Source of the DNA: JBNARI01 sp049718765
GTDB taxonomy: Bacteria > Bacillota > Sulfobacillia > DUMF01
Assembly: GCA_049718765.1 (NCBI GenBank)
Contig: JBNARI010000025.1
Span: 1-22,332, forward strand
Direction of reading: 5' to 3'
Length of the DNA stretch: 22,332 nucleotides
Both the position numbers and the translations under genes were made by a program. This document shows, in pieces, positions 7,375-15,059 of this stretch. How positions within the stretch are numbered: position 1 is the first letter of the stretch; each line of letters starts with the position of its first letter. The notes under the pieces are model-generated. The model saw nothing but the letters and a program-made list of their open reading frames with translations, did not search any database and had not been told where the DNA came from.

Positions 7375-8559
7375 TCAAACCACTATGCCGTCTTTGATCA
7401 CTGTGACAACCCTGTCCAGCGCCTTCAAATCCTCGAGGGGATTGCCGCCCACCACGATTATGTCAGCAAGCTTCCCAGCCTCAATGGAGCCAAGGCGGTC
7501 ATCTATGCCCAAGCATTGAGCGTTAACCAAGGTAGCAGCGGCAAGGGCATCAGCCACCCGCATGCCGCATTCTACCATGAGCTCCAGTTCTACGGTTATC
7601 GTGCCATGGGGGTTCAATGGGGTACCAGCGTCGGTACCCACGCCTATCCGCACGCCGCTTTTCAATGCCAGTTGGAAACTGGCCCTGTGGTAATCCCAAA
7701 CCCGTTCGGTTTTCCTCACGGCAAACTCAGGAATCCCAGCCGCAAGTCCTCCCTTAAGAATGTAGTAGGGCGCAGCCAAAGTGGGCACGTAGAATATTCC
7801 TTTCTCTGCCATGAGCTCCACCAACTTTTCGTTGAGGAAGATTCCGTGCTCTACGCTATCCACCCCGGCCTCTATTGCGTTAGCGATGCCCGTGGTGCCT
7901 TGGGCATGGGTGGCAGTCCTTCTGCCAGCCTTGTGTGCCTCCTCAATGGCAGCCCTCAGCTCCTCCACCGTGAGTTGAGGGGAGCCAGGTTCCACGCCTG
8001 GCGTGAGAACACCGCCAGTTGCCATCACCTTAATCACGTCCACTCCCGCCTTGAGTTGCTGGCGAGCAGCCTTGCGGGCCTCATCGGCTCCATCCACTTC
8101 ACAACCCATATAGAATCCATGTCCGCCAGTCATGCAAATCGATTTGCCTGCGACCAGCATGCGAGGCCCTTTCAATGTTCCTTCTTCGATTGCTCTCTTG
8201 AGCGCAAGGTCAACCCCGTCTGGAGCCCCCAAATCCCTAATGGTGGTAATGCCGTTGCTTATCGTGCGCTGGGCGTTCGCAGCAGCACGATAAGCCATCA
8301 TTAAGGTGCCATCACGTACGGCCGCCATGGGGTCTGGTCTGGCACCCATGCAGATGTGAGTGTGAGCGTTGATCAGCCCTGGCATTACCGTCTTCCCTCT
8401 TGCGTCAATGACAGTGGCATCAGCTGGTATCTCGAAAGGTTCACCTGGTTCCAATACTGCCCGAATCCTGTTGCCCTCAACTACTATCGTGGCTGGTCTT
8501 GCAGGTTTGCCAGCGGTCCAAACGTTGCCGTCCTTCACTACAAGCATACCCACGTCCAA
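7375..8559 (-). CDS. Metal-dependent amidohydrolase (imidazolonepropionase / Xaa-Pro dipeptidase-like)
   Basis: The protein belongs to the amidohydrolase (TIM-barrel) superfamily, in the group with imidazolonepropionase-like and prolidase-type enzymes; substrates are cyclic amides or C-terminal dipeptides. The 394-residue protein has the N-terminal beta-sandwich, the HxH motif in GLINAHTHICMG, a likely carbamylated lysine in DVIKVMATGG, metal or catalytic histidines in ATHAQG and SVEHGIFL, and the aspartate in GVGTDAGTP. The C-terminal GKLADIIVVGGNPLED segment is typical. AGGAGGG at 8563-8568 lies only 4 bases from the TTG at 8559 and 10 bases from a GTG at 8553, so the start is uncertain by two codons. 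It is the last gene of a three-gene operon, 16 bases after the kinase-like gene. No signal peptide is seen. Confidence 0.9.
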   Translation of the reverse strand: MDVGMLVVKDGNVWTAGKPARPATIVVEGNRIRAVLEPGEPFEIPADATVIDARGKTVMPGLINAHTHICMGARPDPMAAVRDGTLMMAYRAAANAQRTISNGITTIRDLGAPDGVDLALKRAIEEGTLKGPRMLVAGKSICMTGGHGFYMGCEVDGADEARKAARQQLKAGVDVIKVMATGGVLTPGVEPGSPQLTVEELRAAIEEAHKAGRRTATHAQGTTGIANAIEAGVDSVEHGIFLNEKLVELMAEKGIFYVPTLAAPYYILKGGLAAGIPEFAVRKTERVWDYHRASFQLALKSGVRIGVGTDAGTPLNPHGTITVELELMVECGMRVADALAAATLVNAQCLGIDDRLGSIEAGKLADIIVVGGNPLEDLKALDRVVTVIKDGIVV

Positions 8560-8575
8560 ATTCCCTCCTCACAAT

Positions 8576-9457
8576 TCAGGCTCGAAGCACACAACCGTCC
8601 TCAGAGAGAAGAAGCACATAACTGGTAGTCCACAAGACTCCTGTGGAACCTACAACGGGGTGAGGCGCTATTACCCGCCCAACCCCTTGGTCTTCCCCAA
8701 GCCAAACGGCAGGCACTTGAAGCCCTGGTTTACGTTGATCCGGAAAGGCCACCACAGTGCCCCTAGGAAGATGCCCACTATTTGGCCGTGCAGAATCAGC
8801 CCACCATGGCACGATGCGGTAAGAGGCTCGTTCAACCCAAGTCACACTGGCCTCTTTTAGGTAGCGGCTCCATCGCACTGACCTGTTCTGCCTGCGCTCT
8901 TCAGCAGTCCTCATCCGAGCGCCAGCCAAAGGAGAGATCACTTCAACCCTGTATCCCAGTTCCCTAAGTTTGACGCTGACCAGGCTCCAGCCAGCTGACA
9001 ACACCAGCACTAAGTCGGGGCATAACGCAGCCGCCTTTGCGCACTTTAGCCTGACCCCTGCGCTCCCGCCCACAAGCCCGCAGGTGTCTACAATTATCAC
9101 CTCTGCGCCGTCCCTTTGAGCCCAACAGGCACAAGTGGACACGCCTGCCACAGTGGCAAGCAGCCGCCCGTAAGGAGAAGTAGCGCCAACCAAGTAAGAA
9201 CCAGCGCGGGGCACATGCGCCAGAAGGGACACCTCTTCGCGTAGCAGCCCGTAAGATACAAAGCCAGGGGGGCCAACGTCTGACTGGCCTATGTCCCCGT
9301 CTACAACGGACACAACAAGTCCCCTGGCAAAGTACCATGACGCCAAAGCTGCAGCCATGGTGCTCTTGCCAGTGTCAGGCCCCCCCACGACCATTATTAG
9401 GCCCTTAGGAGGCAGAACGCGGCCAAGTTCAGCCACGATCTTGCTTACTTCGTCCAT
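8576..9457 (-). CDS. Clp1/Grc3-type polynucleotide 5'-hydroxyl-kinase-like P-loop protein
   Basis: The family (Clp1, NOL9/Grc3 and archaeal relatives) transfers a phosphate from ATP to the 5'-OH of RNA or DNA. In the 293-residue product, VVGGPDTGKST (Walker A, Gly25-Thr33) is followed by DGDIGQSDVGPP (53-64), the characteristic family signature. IIVDTCGL resembles a Walker B region, and RMRTAEERRQNRSVRWSRYL is an arginine-rich lid-like segment. It lacks the extra N-terminal domain of eukaryotic Clp1, as archaeal and bacterial forms do. The ATG at 9457 has a weak site (GTGAGG). It sits 27 bases after a transporter gene and 16 before an amidohydrolase gene, an odd setting for RNA repair. Another NTP-dependent role is possible; activity on nucleic acid is inferred from the family only. 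Confidence 0.8.
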   Translation of the reverse strand: MDEVSKIVAELGRVLPPKGLIMVVGGPDTGKSTMAAALASWYFARGLVVSVVDGDIGQSDVGPPGFVSYGLLREEVSLLAHVPRAGSYLVGATSPYGRLLATVAGVSTCACWAQRDGAEVIIVDTCGLVGGSAGVRLKCAKAAALCPDLVLVLSAGWSLVSVKLRELGYRVEVISPLAGARMRTAEERRQNRSVRWSRYLKEASVTWVERASYRIVPWWADSARPNSGHLPRGTVVAFPDQRKPGLQVPAVWLGEDQGVGRVIAPHPVVGSTGVLWTTSYVLLLSEDGCVLRA

Positions 9458-9484
9458 GCCTCACTTGGGCAACAGCCCAATACC

Positions 9485-10648
9485 TCACAGGTACTTGGCC
9501 AAAATACCCGCCAGGATAACAGATGTTATGGTCACCGTGCAGAACCCGCCCACGAGCATCTTGGGCAAGATGTGATGCAGGATGAGCTGTCTCTCTTCCT
9601 CGTTACTGGCCACACCCTTAGCTGCCTCGTGGGAAAGAATGTATGTTCCCGGGAATCCGAACAAGGCAGTAGCACCAATGGCCAACGCCATTTCCTTGGA
9701 AAGCCCCAAGGGCTTGTGTACCAGCCATGTGAATATGATTATGCCAATCACGCCAAGCACCAGCGTACCAAATAGCGGCCAGAGCAGCCTCACCAATGTG
9801 TCTGGACTGGCGTTGGCCAAGTTCGCCATCACGATTGCAAGCAGTGCAATCATCAGGTAGCCATAGCTGTTGGCCTTGGTCATTATATCCTTCTCGAGGA
9901 AGCCAATTTCGCTCAGGATGACTCCAACTATGAGGCACATAACGTACTGATGTATGACACCTTTGGTGAGACCCGCCAAATACACGGAAAGCCACGCACC
10001 TATTGCAAGCTTGAACAAGTATACTGCAGGAGTGCGATATTTCTCAGGAACGGGCGGAATGAGCTTCTTCCTTTCGGTTTTCGCCTCAGTACCCACTACT
10101 TGGATCTGGCCTTCTCCTGCACTACCGAGAATACGCTTGGCCTCTTTAAGCAGGCACGCGGAGGCTATCGGGTACCCCAGGAAACCCTGAACCACAAGGA
10201 GCAAGGTCGCAAGCACTGCCATATCTGCAGCACCCTTGGCTTTGGCAGCTTCGGTCATAATCAGGGAAGCCACCACTCCACCTGCAATTGGAGGAGCCGC
10301 GACCAACGCAATGGTCTTACCAAATATGGCGACGCCCAGTGTGGCCAGCACCACTCCGATCCCTACCACTGCAGATACCGCCGCCGCCACGGTGCGCCAC
10401 TGGTCTATGAGCTCCTTCACGCTCATCAGAGTGCCCATGTGTGTGATCAGCAGCGGTATTGCCAGCGCTCCTGTGGCCTGGAGCGTAGCTTTTGTGGTTA
10501 TGTCCTTGGGAAAGAACGTCCAGAATCCCAGCAGGAACAGCACCGAGGCTACGAAAAGCGACGACACCATTGCCTTGGTCCTAGTGGATACGTAATCCCC
10601 TAGAGCGAAGATACCGAGACAGATTAGCAAAGCTATTAGTGGTTGCAA
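9485..10648 (-). CDS. Multi-pass membrane transporter, GltS-like
   Basis: The 387-residue protein is almost entirely hydrophobic, with about ten predicted membrane segments in two halves around a charged cytoplasmic stretch near residues 165-200 (LLKEAKRI to PPVPEKY). Glycine-rich pore-like segments recur in each half: APPIAGGVVASLIMTEAAKAKGA in pieces around 118-140, and FGFPGTYILSHEAAKGV near 340. The two-half layout and these motifs recall sodium/glutamate-type (GltS-like) symporters, but I do not recognise the exact family. The start is a TTG with AGGGGG eight bases upstream. It is the first gene of the operon with the Clp1-like protein and the amidohydrolase, so it probably imports that enzyme's substrate or product. 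Import of an amino acid or small peptide is an inference. Confidence 0.75.
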   Translation of the reverse strand: MQPLIALLICLGIFALGDYVSTRTKAMVSSLFVASVLFLLGFWTFFPKDITTKATLQATGALAIPLLITHMGTLMSVKELIDQWRTVAAAVSAVVGIGVVLATLGVAIFGKTIALVAAPPIAGGVVASLIMTEAAKAKGAADMAVLATLLLVVQGFLGYPIASACLLKEAKRILGSAGEGQIQVVGTEAKTERKKLIPPVPEKYRTPAVYLFKLAIGAWLSVYLAGLTKGVIHQYVMCLIVGVILSEIGFLEKDIMTKANSYGYLMIALLAIVMANLANASPDTLVRLLWPLFGTLVLGVIGIIIFTWLVHKPLGLSKEMALAIGATALFGFPGTYILSHEAAKGVASNEEERQLILHHILPKMLVGGFCTVTITSVILAGILAKYL

Positions 10649-10768
10649 GCTCCATACCCCCTAGCAGCTAGTGTTAAATAGAGTGATTCAACGCAAATAA
10701 CGTCTTTCCTTCTAGGTAAGCCAAGGAAACCCTCGAAATGGTATTGTATTCTGGGGGTGAATTGCGGA

Positions 10769-11338
10769 ATGATCGAGGCCAAAACGGTGTACTTCGATAA
10801 GCCTGGACCAGAAAACACCGAAGCAACAGCCAAGTTGGCCCTTGCCAGGGCTAAGGAACTGGGCATCGGCCACCTCGTGGTAGCCTCAAATACCGGAGCT
10901 ACGGCCATGCATTTCCTGAACGCCGACGTGAAGTTGGTTGTGGTGACCCACCACGTGGGGTTTAGTTCTCCCGGCACTGACGAAATGCCCGAAGCAGCGC
11001 GGCAGCAGCTGCGAGCAGCAGGTGCCAGCGTGCTCACCACCACTCACCTGTTTGCCAACGTGGAGCGGGCTGCAACGAACAAGTTCGGGGGCATCTACGT
11101 AGGGGGCATCATATCTGAAACCCTTCGCTTGTTGGGACAAGGAACCAAGGTTTGCGTGGAAATTGCTACCATGGCGCTGGACGCAGGACTTGTGCCCTAT
11201 GGTCAGGAAGTAATTGCAGTAGGGGGGACTGGAAGGGGAGCTGACACCGCAATCGTGATCAAACCAGCGCACGCAAGGAACTTCTTTGACACACAGATCA
11301 TGGAGGTGATATGCAAACCCAGACTCCCCAGAAAGTAG
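10769..11338 (+). CDS. Stand-alone pyruvate kinase C-terminal (alpha/beta) domain protein
   Basis: The 189-residue protein covers only the C-terminal domain of pyruvate kinase (PK_C fold): AKLALARAKELGIGHLVVAS near the start, TGATAMHF, a repeated beta-alpha pattern, and VGGTGRGADTAIVIKPAH near the end. No catalytic barrel is present, so it cannot be a pyruvate kinase by itself. In real pyruvate kinases this domain can bind allosteric effectors, so a sensor or small-molecule binding role is possible but unproven. Start: the ATG at 10769 has GGGGGTGA about eight bases upstream; the GTG at 10757 overlaps that site. The gene is divergent from the transporter operon and convergent with the ABC ATPase; the two stop codons are adjacent (11336-11338 and 11339-11341). 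Confidence 0.87.
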   Translation: MIEAKTVYFDKPGPENTEATAKLALARAKELGIGHLVVASNTGATAMHFLNADVKLVVVTHHVGFSSPGTDEMPEAARQQLRAAGASVLTTTHLFANVERAATNKFGGIYVGGIISETLRLLGQGTKVCVEIATMALDAGLVPYGQEVIAVGGTGRGADTAIVIKPAHARNFFDTQIMEVICKPRLPRK

Positions 11339-12109
11339 CTACCTAGTCACAGGCTGCACTTCTTCTTCCAGCGCGCTCCAGATTTGGGCAAATACCGCGC
11401 CGTACTTGGGGTGGCGCCTGATTTCAACCGGGTGCCGTGGACGATCTATGTCCACTGGCACCGCCATCTTCACCCTGCCTGGTCTTCGAGTCATCACCAC
11501 AATGCGGTCGCCCAAACTTATTGCCTCGTCAACGCTGTGGGTCACGAATACCACTGTCTTGCCAGAGCCCTCCCAAAGTCGCAGCAGCTCCATCTGGAGG
11601 AGCAACCTGGTGTGCTCGTCAAGGGAGCCAAAGGGCTCATCCATTAACAGCACATCGGGATCAACCGCAATTGCCCTTGCCACATTGACCCTTTGCTTCA
11701 TTCCTCCAGAGAGTTGCCGGGGATACGCCCCCTCAAATCCACGAAGGCCGGTCATGTCCAACAATCGACTGCATATCCTTTCCCTCTGTTCTCTACCCAC
11801 GCCAATTAGCTTGAGCCCGTACTCGATGTTCTCCTTTACCGTAAACCACGGGAAAATACAGTGGTCCTGGAACACCATGGCGGTACCTGGCAATCGTCCG
11901 TTGCTGTGGACCCAAACCTCACCAGTAGTGGCATGCTCCAATCCTCCCAGAACCTTTAGTAGGGTTGTTTTGCCACAACCAGATGGCCCCACGATGCACA
12001 AGAACTCCCCTTCGTACACCTCCAGGTCTACATCTTCCAACGCGCTCACCAGGCCACCGGCTGTAGAGAAAACCTTGCTAACTTCCTTGACTTTGATCTT
12101 CACGCCCAT
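11339..12109 (-). CDS. ABC transporter ATP-binding protein, NitT/TauT family
   Basis: This is the energy-coupling subunit of an importer related to SsuB/TauB/NrtD. The 256-residue protein has Walker A GPSGCGKTT, the Q-loop segment MVFQDHCIFPW, the signature LSGGMKQR, Walker B VLLMDEPFGSLD and the switch histidine in VVFVTHSVDEA. The start ATG overlaps the end of the permease gene by ten bases, with AAGGTGG upstream, which indicates translational coupling. It is the last gene of the BKACE-ABC cluster. Family members import taurine, sulfonates, nitrate, thiamine precursors or aromatic acids; the substrate cannot be read from this subunit. Confidence 0.95.
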   Translation of the reverse strand: MGVKIKVKEVSKVFSTAGGLVSALEDVDLEVYEGEFLCIVGPSGCGKTTLLKVLGGLEHATTGEVWVHSNGRLPGTAMVFQDHCIFPWFTVKENIEYGLKLIGVGREQRERICSRLLDMTGLRGFEGAYPRQLSGGMKQRVNVARAIAVDPDVLLMDEPFGSLDEHTRLLLQMELLRLWEGSGKTVVFVTHSVDEAISLGDRIVVMTRRPGRVKMAVPVDIDRPRHPVEIRRHPKYGAVFAQIWSALEEEVQPVTR

Positions 12110-12897
12110 GGCATGACCACCTTTTCCACTTTCCGGATAAGCTCGTTCAACGCGTAGCCCATCGCAGCCGTGGTGATGAGCCCGACGAACATCCTTTCAA
12201 TATCAAACATGTCCCATGATTCCCAAATCATGAATCCAATGCCACTCCTTGAGCCCACGAACTCAGCAGATACAATCAAAAGCATTGCAGTACCCATGCC
12301 CAGGCGCAACCCAGTGAACACCATGGGCAAGGCTCCTGGCAACGCTACGGTGAGGAAGGTATCTAGTTTGCTTGCTTTGAAGCTCTTGGCTACATCCAGG
12401 TAAGTTTGGTCTATGGTGAGCACGCCGCTCATTGTGTTGAATAACACTAGGAAGAATACTCCAACTGCCACTATCACCGCTTTGGAGACATCTCCAATGC
12501 CGAAGATGAGAAGGATCAAGGGAAGCAGTGCAAGTTTTGGCAGGGGAAATGCCAGCGAGACTGTGGGCTCAAGCAAGTCCCTCACCACAGGGAAGAGGCC
12601 CATGATAAGCCCCAAGACCAGGCCCGGTATAGCACCCAAGGCAAACCCCAGCAGCACTCTGAGGAGCGTGGCACCTGCGTTGGTGACCAACTCGCCGCTG
12701 GCCAAACACTTGCTGAACACAGCCAGCACGCTGAGAGGACTCGAGAAGAATCTGGGATCAAGCAAGCCCAGCCTGGAGCTCACTTCCCAAAGAAGCAACC
12801 ACAGCACTGGTGACAACCTGCCCAACATGCCAGAATTGTTCCTGGTTCGCCCCATGAGCTCAACTTTGAGTGATGCTTCAGGCATGTATTCCCCCAC
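12100..12897 (-). CDS. ABC transporter permease, NitT/TauT family
   Basis: The 265-residue membrane subunit has about six transmembrane segments and belongs to the binding-protein-dependent permease family (SsuC/TauC-like). The cytoplasmic EAA loop, contacting the ATPase, is visible as AKSFKASKLDTFLTVALPGALP followed by the GLRLGMGTAML helix. The start is a GTG at 12897 with GGAGGGG six bases upstream; an ATG four codons later is possible. It begins 20 bases after the substrate-binding protein and overlaps the ATPase by ten bases. Confidence 0.93.
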   Translation of the reverse strand: MGEYMPEASLKVELMGRTRNNSGMLGRLSPVLWLLLWEVSSRLGLLDPRFFSSPLSVLAVFSKCLASGELVTNAGATLLRVLLGFALGAIPGLVLGLIMGLFPVVRDLLEPTVSLAFPLPKLALLPLILLIFGIGDVSKAVIVAVGVFFLVLFNTMSGVLTIDQTYLDVAKSFKASKLDTFLTVALPGALPMVFTGLRLGMGTAMLLIVSAEFVGSRSGIGFMIWESWDMFDIERMFVGLITTAAMGYALNELIRKVEKVVMPWA

Positions 12898-12917
12898 TGC
12901 TTCCCCCTCCGCAGCGC

Positions 12918-13991
12918 TTAGTACTTCCCCAATACCTTTAAGGCTGCCTCAACGAAGCTGTGATCCACGATGTCCTCAGCTTTGATGGTGCCCTTCAGCA
13001 GCCCTCTTTGACGGTACCACTCGAGGTCGGCCTCTAGACCCTTGGTGTTCACATAGCCGTTGGGGTTAAGCCCCGCAGGGTTCATCAACCGGTACATTTC
13101 CTTGTCTTTGGTGAGGGACTTCGAGGCAAGGATATCGATCACTTCTTCTGTGCCCTTTCCTTTTACGAACGCGTCGTTGTAATCCCTCACTGCCTTCAGG
13201 TACGCCACCATGAAGCGGTTTGCCACCTCTGGCCGTTTCAGCATGGTGTCACCGTAGATCACGATGGCAATTTGGGCATCCTTGTCAAACTCGGACGGAT
13301 CCCGGAAGCGCTTCAGGACACCCATCTTTTCTCCCTGCGCAGTCCAGGGTTCAATCAACATGGCGCCGTCCACGGACTTGTTGGCTAGAGCTGCAAGCAT
13401 GTCAGGGAAAGCCTTGATGACGGTCACTTTCACTTCCTGGCTCTGAGTGCTAAGCCCGCCTGCTTGCAAAGCACGGTCCAGGCAAATCTCGTCCAAGGAC
13501 GCCGTGCCCACCACAGCGAGGGTCTTCCCCTTCAAGTCCCGATAATCCTTCACCTGGCCCTCAAGGTCTTTCCTGATGACCAGCTGGTAATAGGCCTTTC
13601 CAGGAAGGTTATATCCTTTGTCTGCTACGATCTTGACCGGGATTTGCCTGAGGAAGGCGTTGAACATTGCAGCGTCAGTAACAGCCAACCCAACGTCCAA
13701 GTGCCCGCCCGCAAGGGGGTTTATCATCTCCTGGCCCGAATTGAAGGTGAACACTTCCACTTCAAGACCCAGTTGCTTGAAGTACCCCTTGTGGAGGGCA
13801 ATTATCACACCCGCATCTGATGGCACACCCTTCATTCCCACCTTCACCTTTTGTGGTGGGTCTAGGGGCTTGAGCAAGTCAGCGTTCTCCCCTCCGCTAG
13901 GCAGATTCTGGCCTGCGTTCCGTGAGCCGCAGCCCAACAACAGCAGCAAACAACACAACACGCATATCGCTAGCTTAGCCCTGGCAATCAT
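12918..13991 (-). CDS. ABC transporter substrate-binding lipoprotein (NMT1/SsuA-like)
   Basis: This is the ligand receptor of the importer, a lipoprotein anchored outside the membrane. The 357-residue product starts with a lipoprotein signal peptide ending in the lipobox LLLGC (Cys21), then a Ser/Gly/Asn-rich linker. The mature part follows the NitT/TauT pattern: KVGMKGVPSDAGVIIALHKG, YFKQLGLEVEVFTF, GGHLDVGL and DLKGKTLAVVG. I use the ATG at 13991, where the signal peptide begins; GGAGGG lies upstream at a long spacing. The ORF extends to 14039, but those residues do not look like a signal peptide. It follows the BKACE gene by 111 bases; an inverted repeat lies in that gap. Confidence 0.92.
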   Translation of the reverse strand: MIARAKLAICVLCCLLLLLGCGSRNAGQNLPSGGENADLLKPLDPPQKVKVGMKGVPSDAGVIIALHKGYFKQLGLEVEVFTFNSGQEMINPLAGGHLDVGLAVTDAAMFNAFLRQIPVKIVADKGYNLPGKAYYQLVIRKDLEGQVKDYRDLKGKTLAVVGTASLDEICLDRALQAGGLSTQSQEVKVTVIKAFPDMLAALANKSVDGAMLIEPWTAQGEKMGVLKRFRDPSEFDKDAQIAIVIYGDTMLKRPEVANRFMVAYLKAVRDYNDAFVKGKGTEEVIDILASKSLTKDKEMYRLMNPAGLNPNGYVNTKGLEADLEWYRQRGLLKGTIKAEDIVDHSFVEAALKVLGKY

Positions 13992-14070
13992 TGGCCCTGA
14001 CGTCCCTCCTCGAACTTGTAGTGAGACCCAACCGATCACACACAGCTTATGAGGCGCCAGGGCATAATGT

Positions 14071-14095
14071 AACGGTCAACCGTTTCAGCGGTTGC
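14071..14095. promoter_or_regulatory. Overlapping inverted repeats between BKACE and the ABC binding-protein gene
   Basis: AACGGT-CA-ACCGTT (14071-14084) is a perfect inverted repeat. It overlaps a second perfect one, CAACCG-TTTCAG-CGGTTG (14078-14095). The two share the middle arm, so only one could form in RNA. On the minus strand the first contains TTGACC, a possible -35 box, without a convincing -10. It may be an operator or an attenuator-like switch. Confidence 0.4.
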
Positions 14096-14102
14096 TACCT
14101 TC

Positions 14103-14927
14103 TCACACGCCTATCCTCAGGATCTGCCGTGCCTCATTGGGTGTGGCGATTTCCCTGCCAGCCTCGGTTGCAAGCCTAGCAACCCTCGCCACAAGCTCCG
14201 CGTTGCTTTTGGCCAGGCGCCCCTTGGAGTAGTAGATGTTGTCCTCGAAACCCACACGCACATGTCCCCCGGCAGCAATAGCCATCATCGCAAGGGGCAA
14301 CTCTGCGCGACCTATCCCAGCCACTTGCCAGGTAGACCCTTCAGGTATCATGCTGCACAGGAAAGCCAGATTCCTCAGAGTACCTGCAAGTCCCCCGGGA
14401 ACACCCAACACGAAATCAAAATGAGCTGGAAATTCAATCAGGCCCCTCCCGGCCAGGGCGAGGGCGTTCTCCACGTGGCCTGCGTCGAAACATTCTATCT
14501 CGGGCTTGATTTGCCTTTGCTTCATGGCCCTGGCAAAATGCTCCATCATGCCAAGGGTGTTCACAAAGACATCCCTGCCGAAGTTGACGCTGCCAGTGGA
14601 AAGGGTGGCCATCTCCACGCTTTCATGGGAGAAAATGGATTGAATCCTTTCCTCATCGGACATCCCCACGGCGCCCCCCGTCGAAACCTGCACTATTATG
14701 TCCGGTACTTCCTCTTTGATGGCATCTATCACCCGTCGGAACGTTTCCTTGTCCTGGGTGGGATTGCCCTCGCTGTCCCGAACGTGCAGGTGAACGACGG
14801 AAGCCCCAGCTTCCCTGCACTCCTTGACTTCCCTGGCGATTTCCCGAGGCGTAATGGGCAAGTTGGGTTGCTCCTTCCGAGTCACCTCTGCTCCCACTGG
14901 AGCCACCACAATGATTAACTTGTCCAT
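14103..14927 (-). CDS. Beta-keto acid cleavage enzyme (BKACE, DUF849; 3-keto-5-aminohexanoate cleavage enzyme family)
   Basis: Family members condense a beta-keto acid with acetyl-CoA to give acetoacetate and a new CoA ester; the founding member Kce acts in lysine fermentation. The 274-residue product shows the TIM-barrel metal motif ASVVHLHVRD (His-x-His), the early LPITPREIAREV segment, QVSTGGAVGM, and a late ECFDAGHVENA and GGHVRVGFEDN. The ATG at 14927 follows GGGAGGGG with a 9-base spacer. It is the first gene of a probable cluster with the NitT/TauT importer, so the imported compound may be its substrate or a precursor. No other lysine-fermentation genes are in the window, so the Kce assignment itself is not supported; the substrate is open. 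Confidence 0.92.
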   Translation of the reverse strand: MDKLIIVVAPVGAEVTRKEQPNLPITPREIAREVKECREAGASVVHLHVRDSEGNPTQDKETFRRVIDAIKEEVPDIIVQVSTGGAVGMSDEERIQSIFSHESVEMATLSTGSVNFGRDVFVNTLGMMEHFARAMKQRQIKPEIECFDAGHVENALALAGRGLIEFPAHFDFVLGVPGGLAGTLRNLAFLCSMIPEGSTWQVAGIGRAELPLAMMAIAAGGHVRVGFEDNIYYSKGRLAKSNAELVARVARLATEAGREIATPNEARQILRIGV

Positions 14928-14988
14928 GGAGCCGAACCCCTCCCTTCAAGCTTTCCTAGCCTGGTGTTCTCCACAGCCCGCACAGATT

Positions 14989-15029
14989 CCTTTACAGTGC
15001 CTTTACAGCCAGGAGCAAGCAATTATGGT
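14989..15029 (+). promoter_or_regulatory. Possible promoter of the SLH hydrolase, with a direct repeat
   Basis: CCTTTACAG occurs twice (14989-14997 and 15000-15008), offset by 11 bases, about one helical turn. The second copy gives a TTTACA -35 box, 16 bases before TATGGT (15024-15029) as -10. The boxes are weak, so this is a candidate. The repeat might also be an activator site. Confidence 0.35.
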
Positions 15030-15059
15030 AATATGGACTCGATCGCCAGGGGGTGTGCG

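Noticed and set aside
7516..8304. A 262-codon plus-strand open frame
   Set aside because: It is the antisense shadow of the amidohydrolase, which has all its metal-binding motifs on the minus strand.
9950..10603. A 217-codon plus-strand open frame
   Set aside because: It is antisense to the membrane transporter, whose hydrophobic segments and spacing in the operon are convincing.
10751..10766. A possible sigma-54 promoter (TGGGGGTGAATTGC) before the PK_C gene
   Set aside because: The GG and GC are spaced wrongly for -24/-12, and the G-rich part serves as the ribosome binding site of the ATG at 10769.
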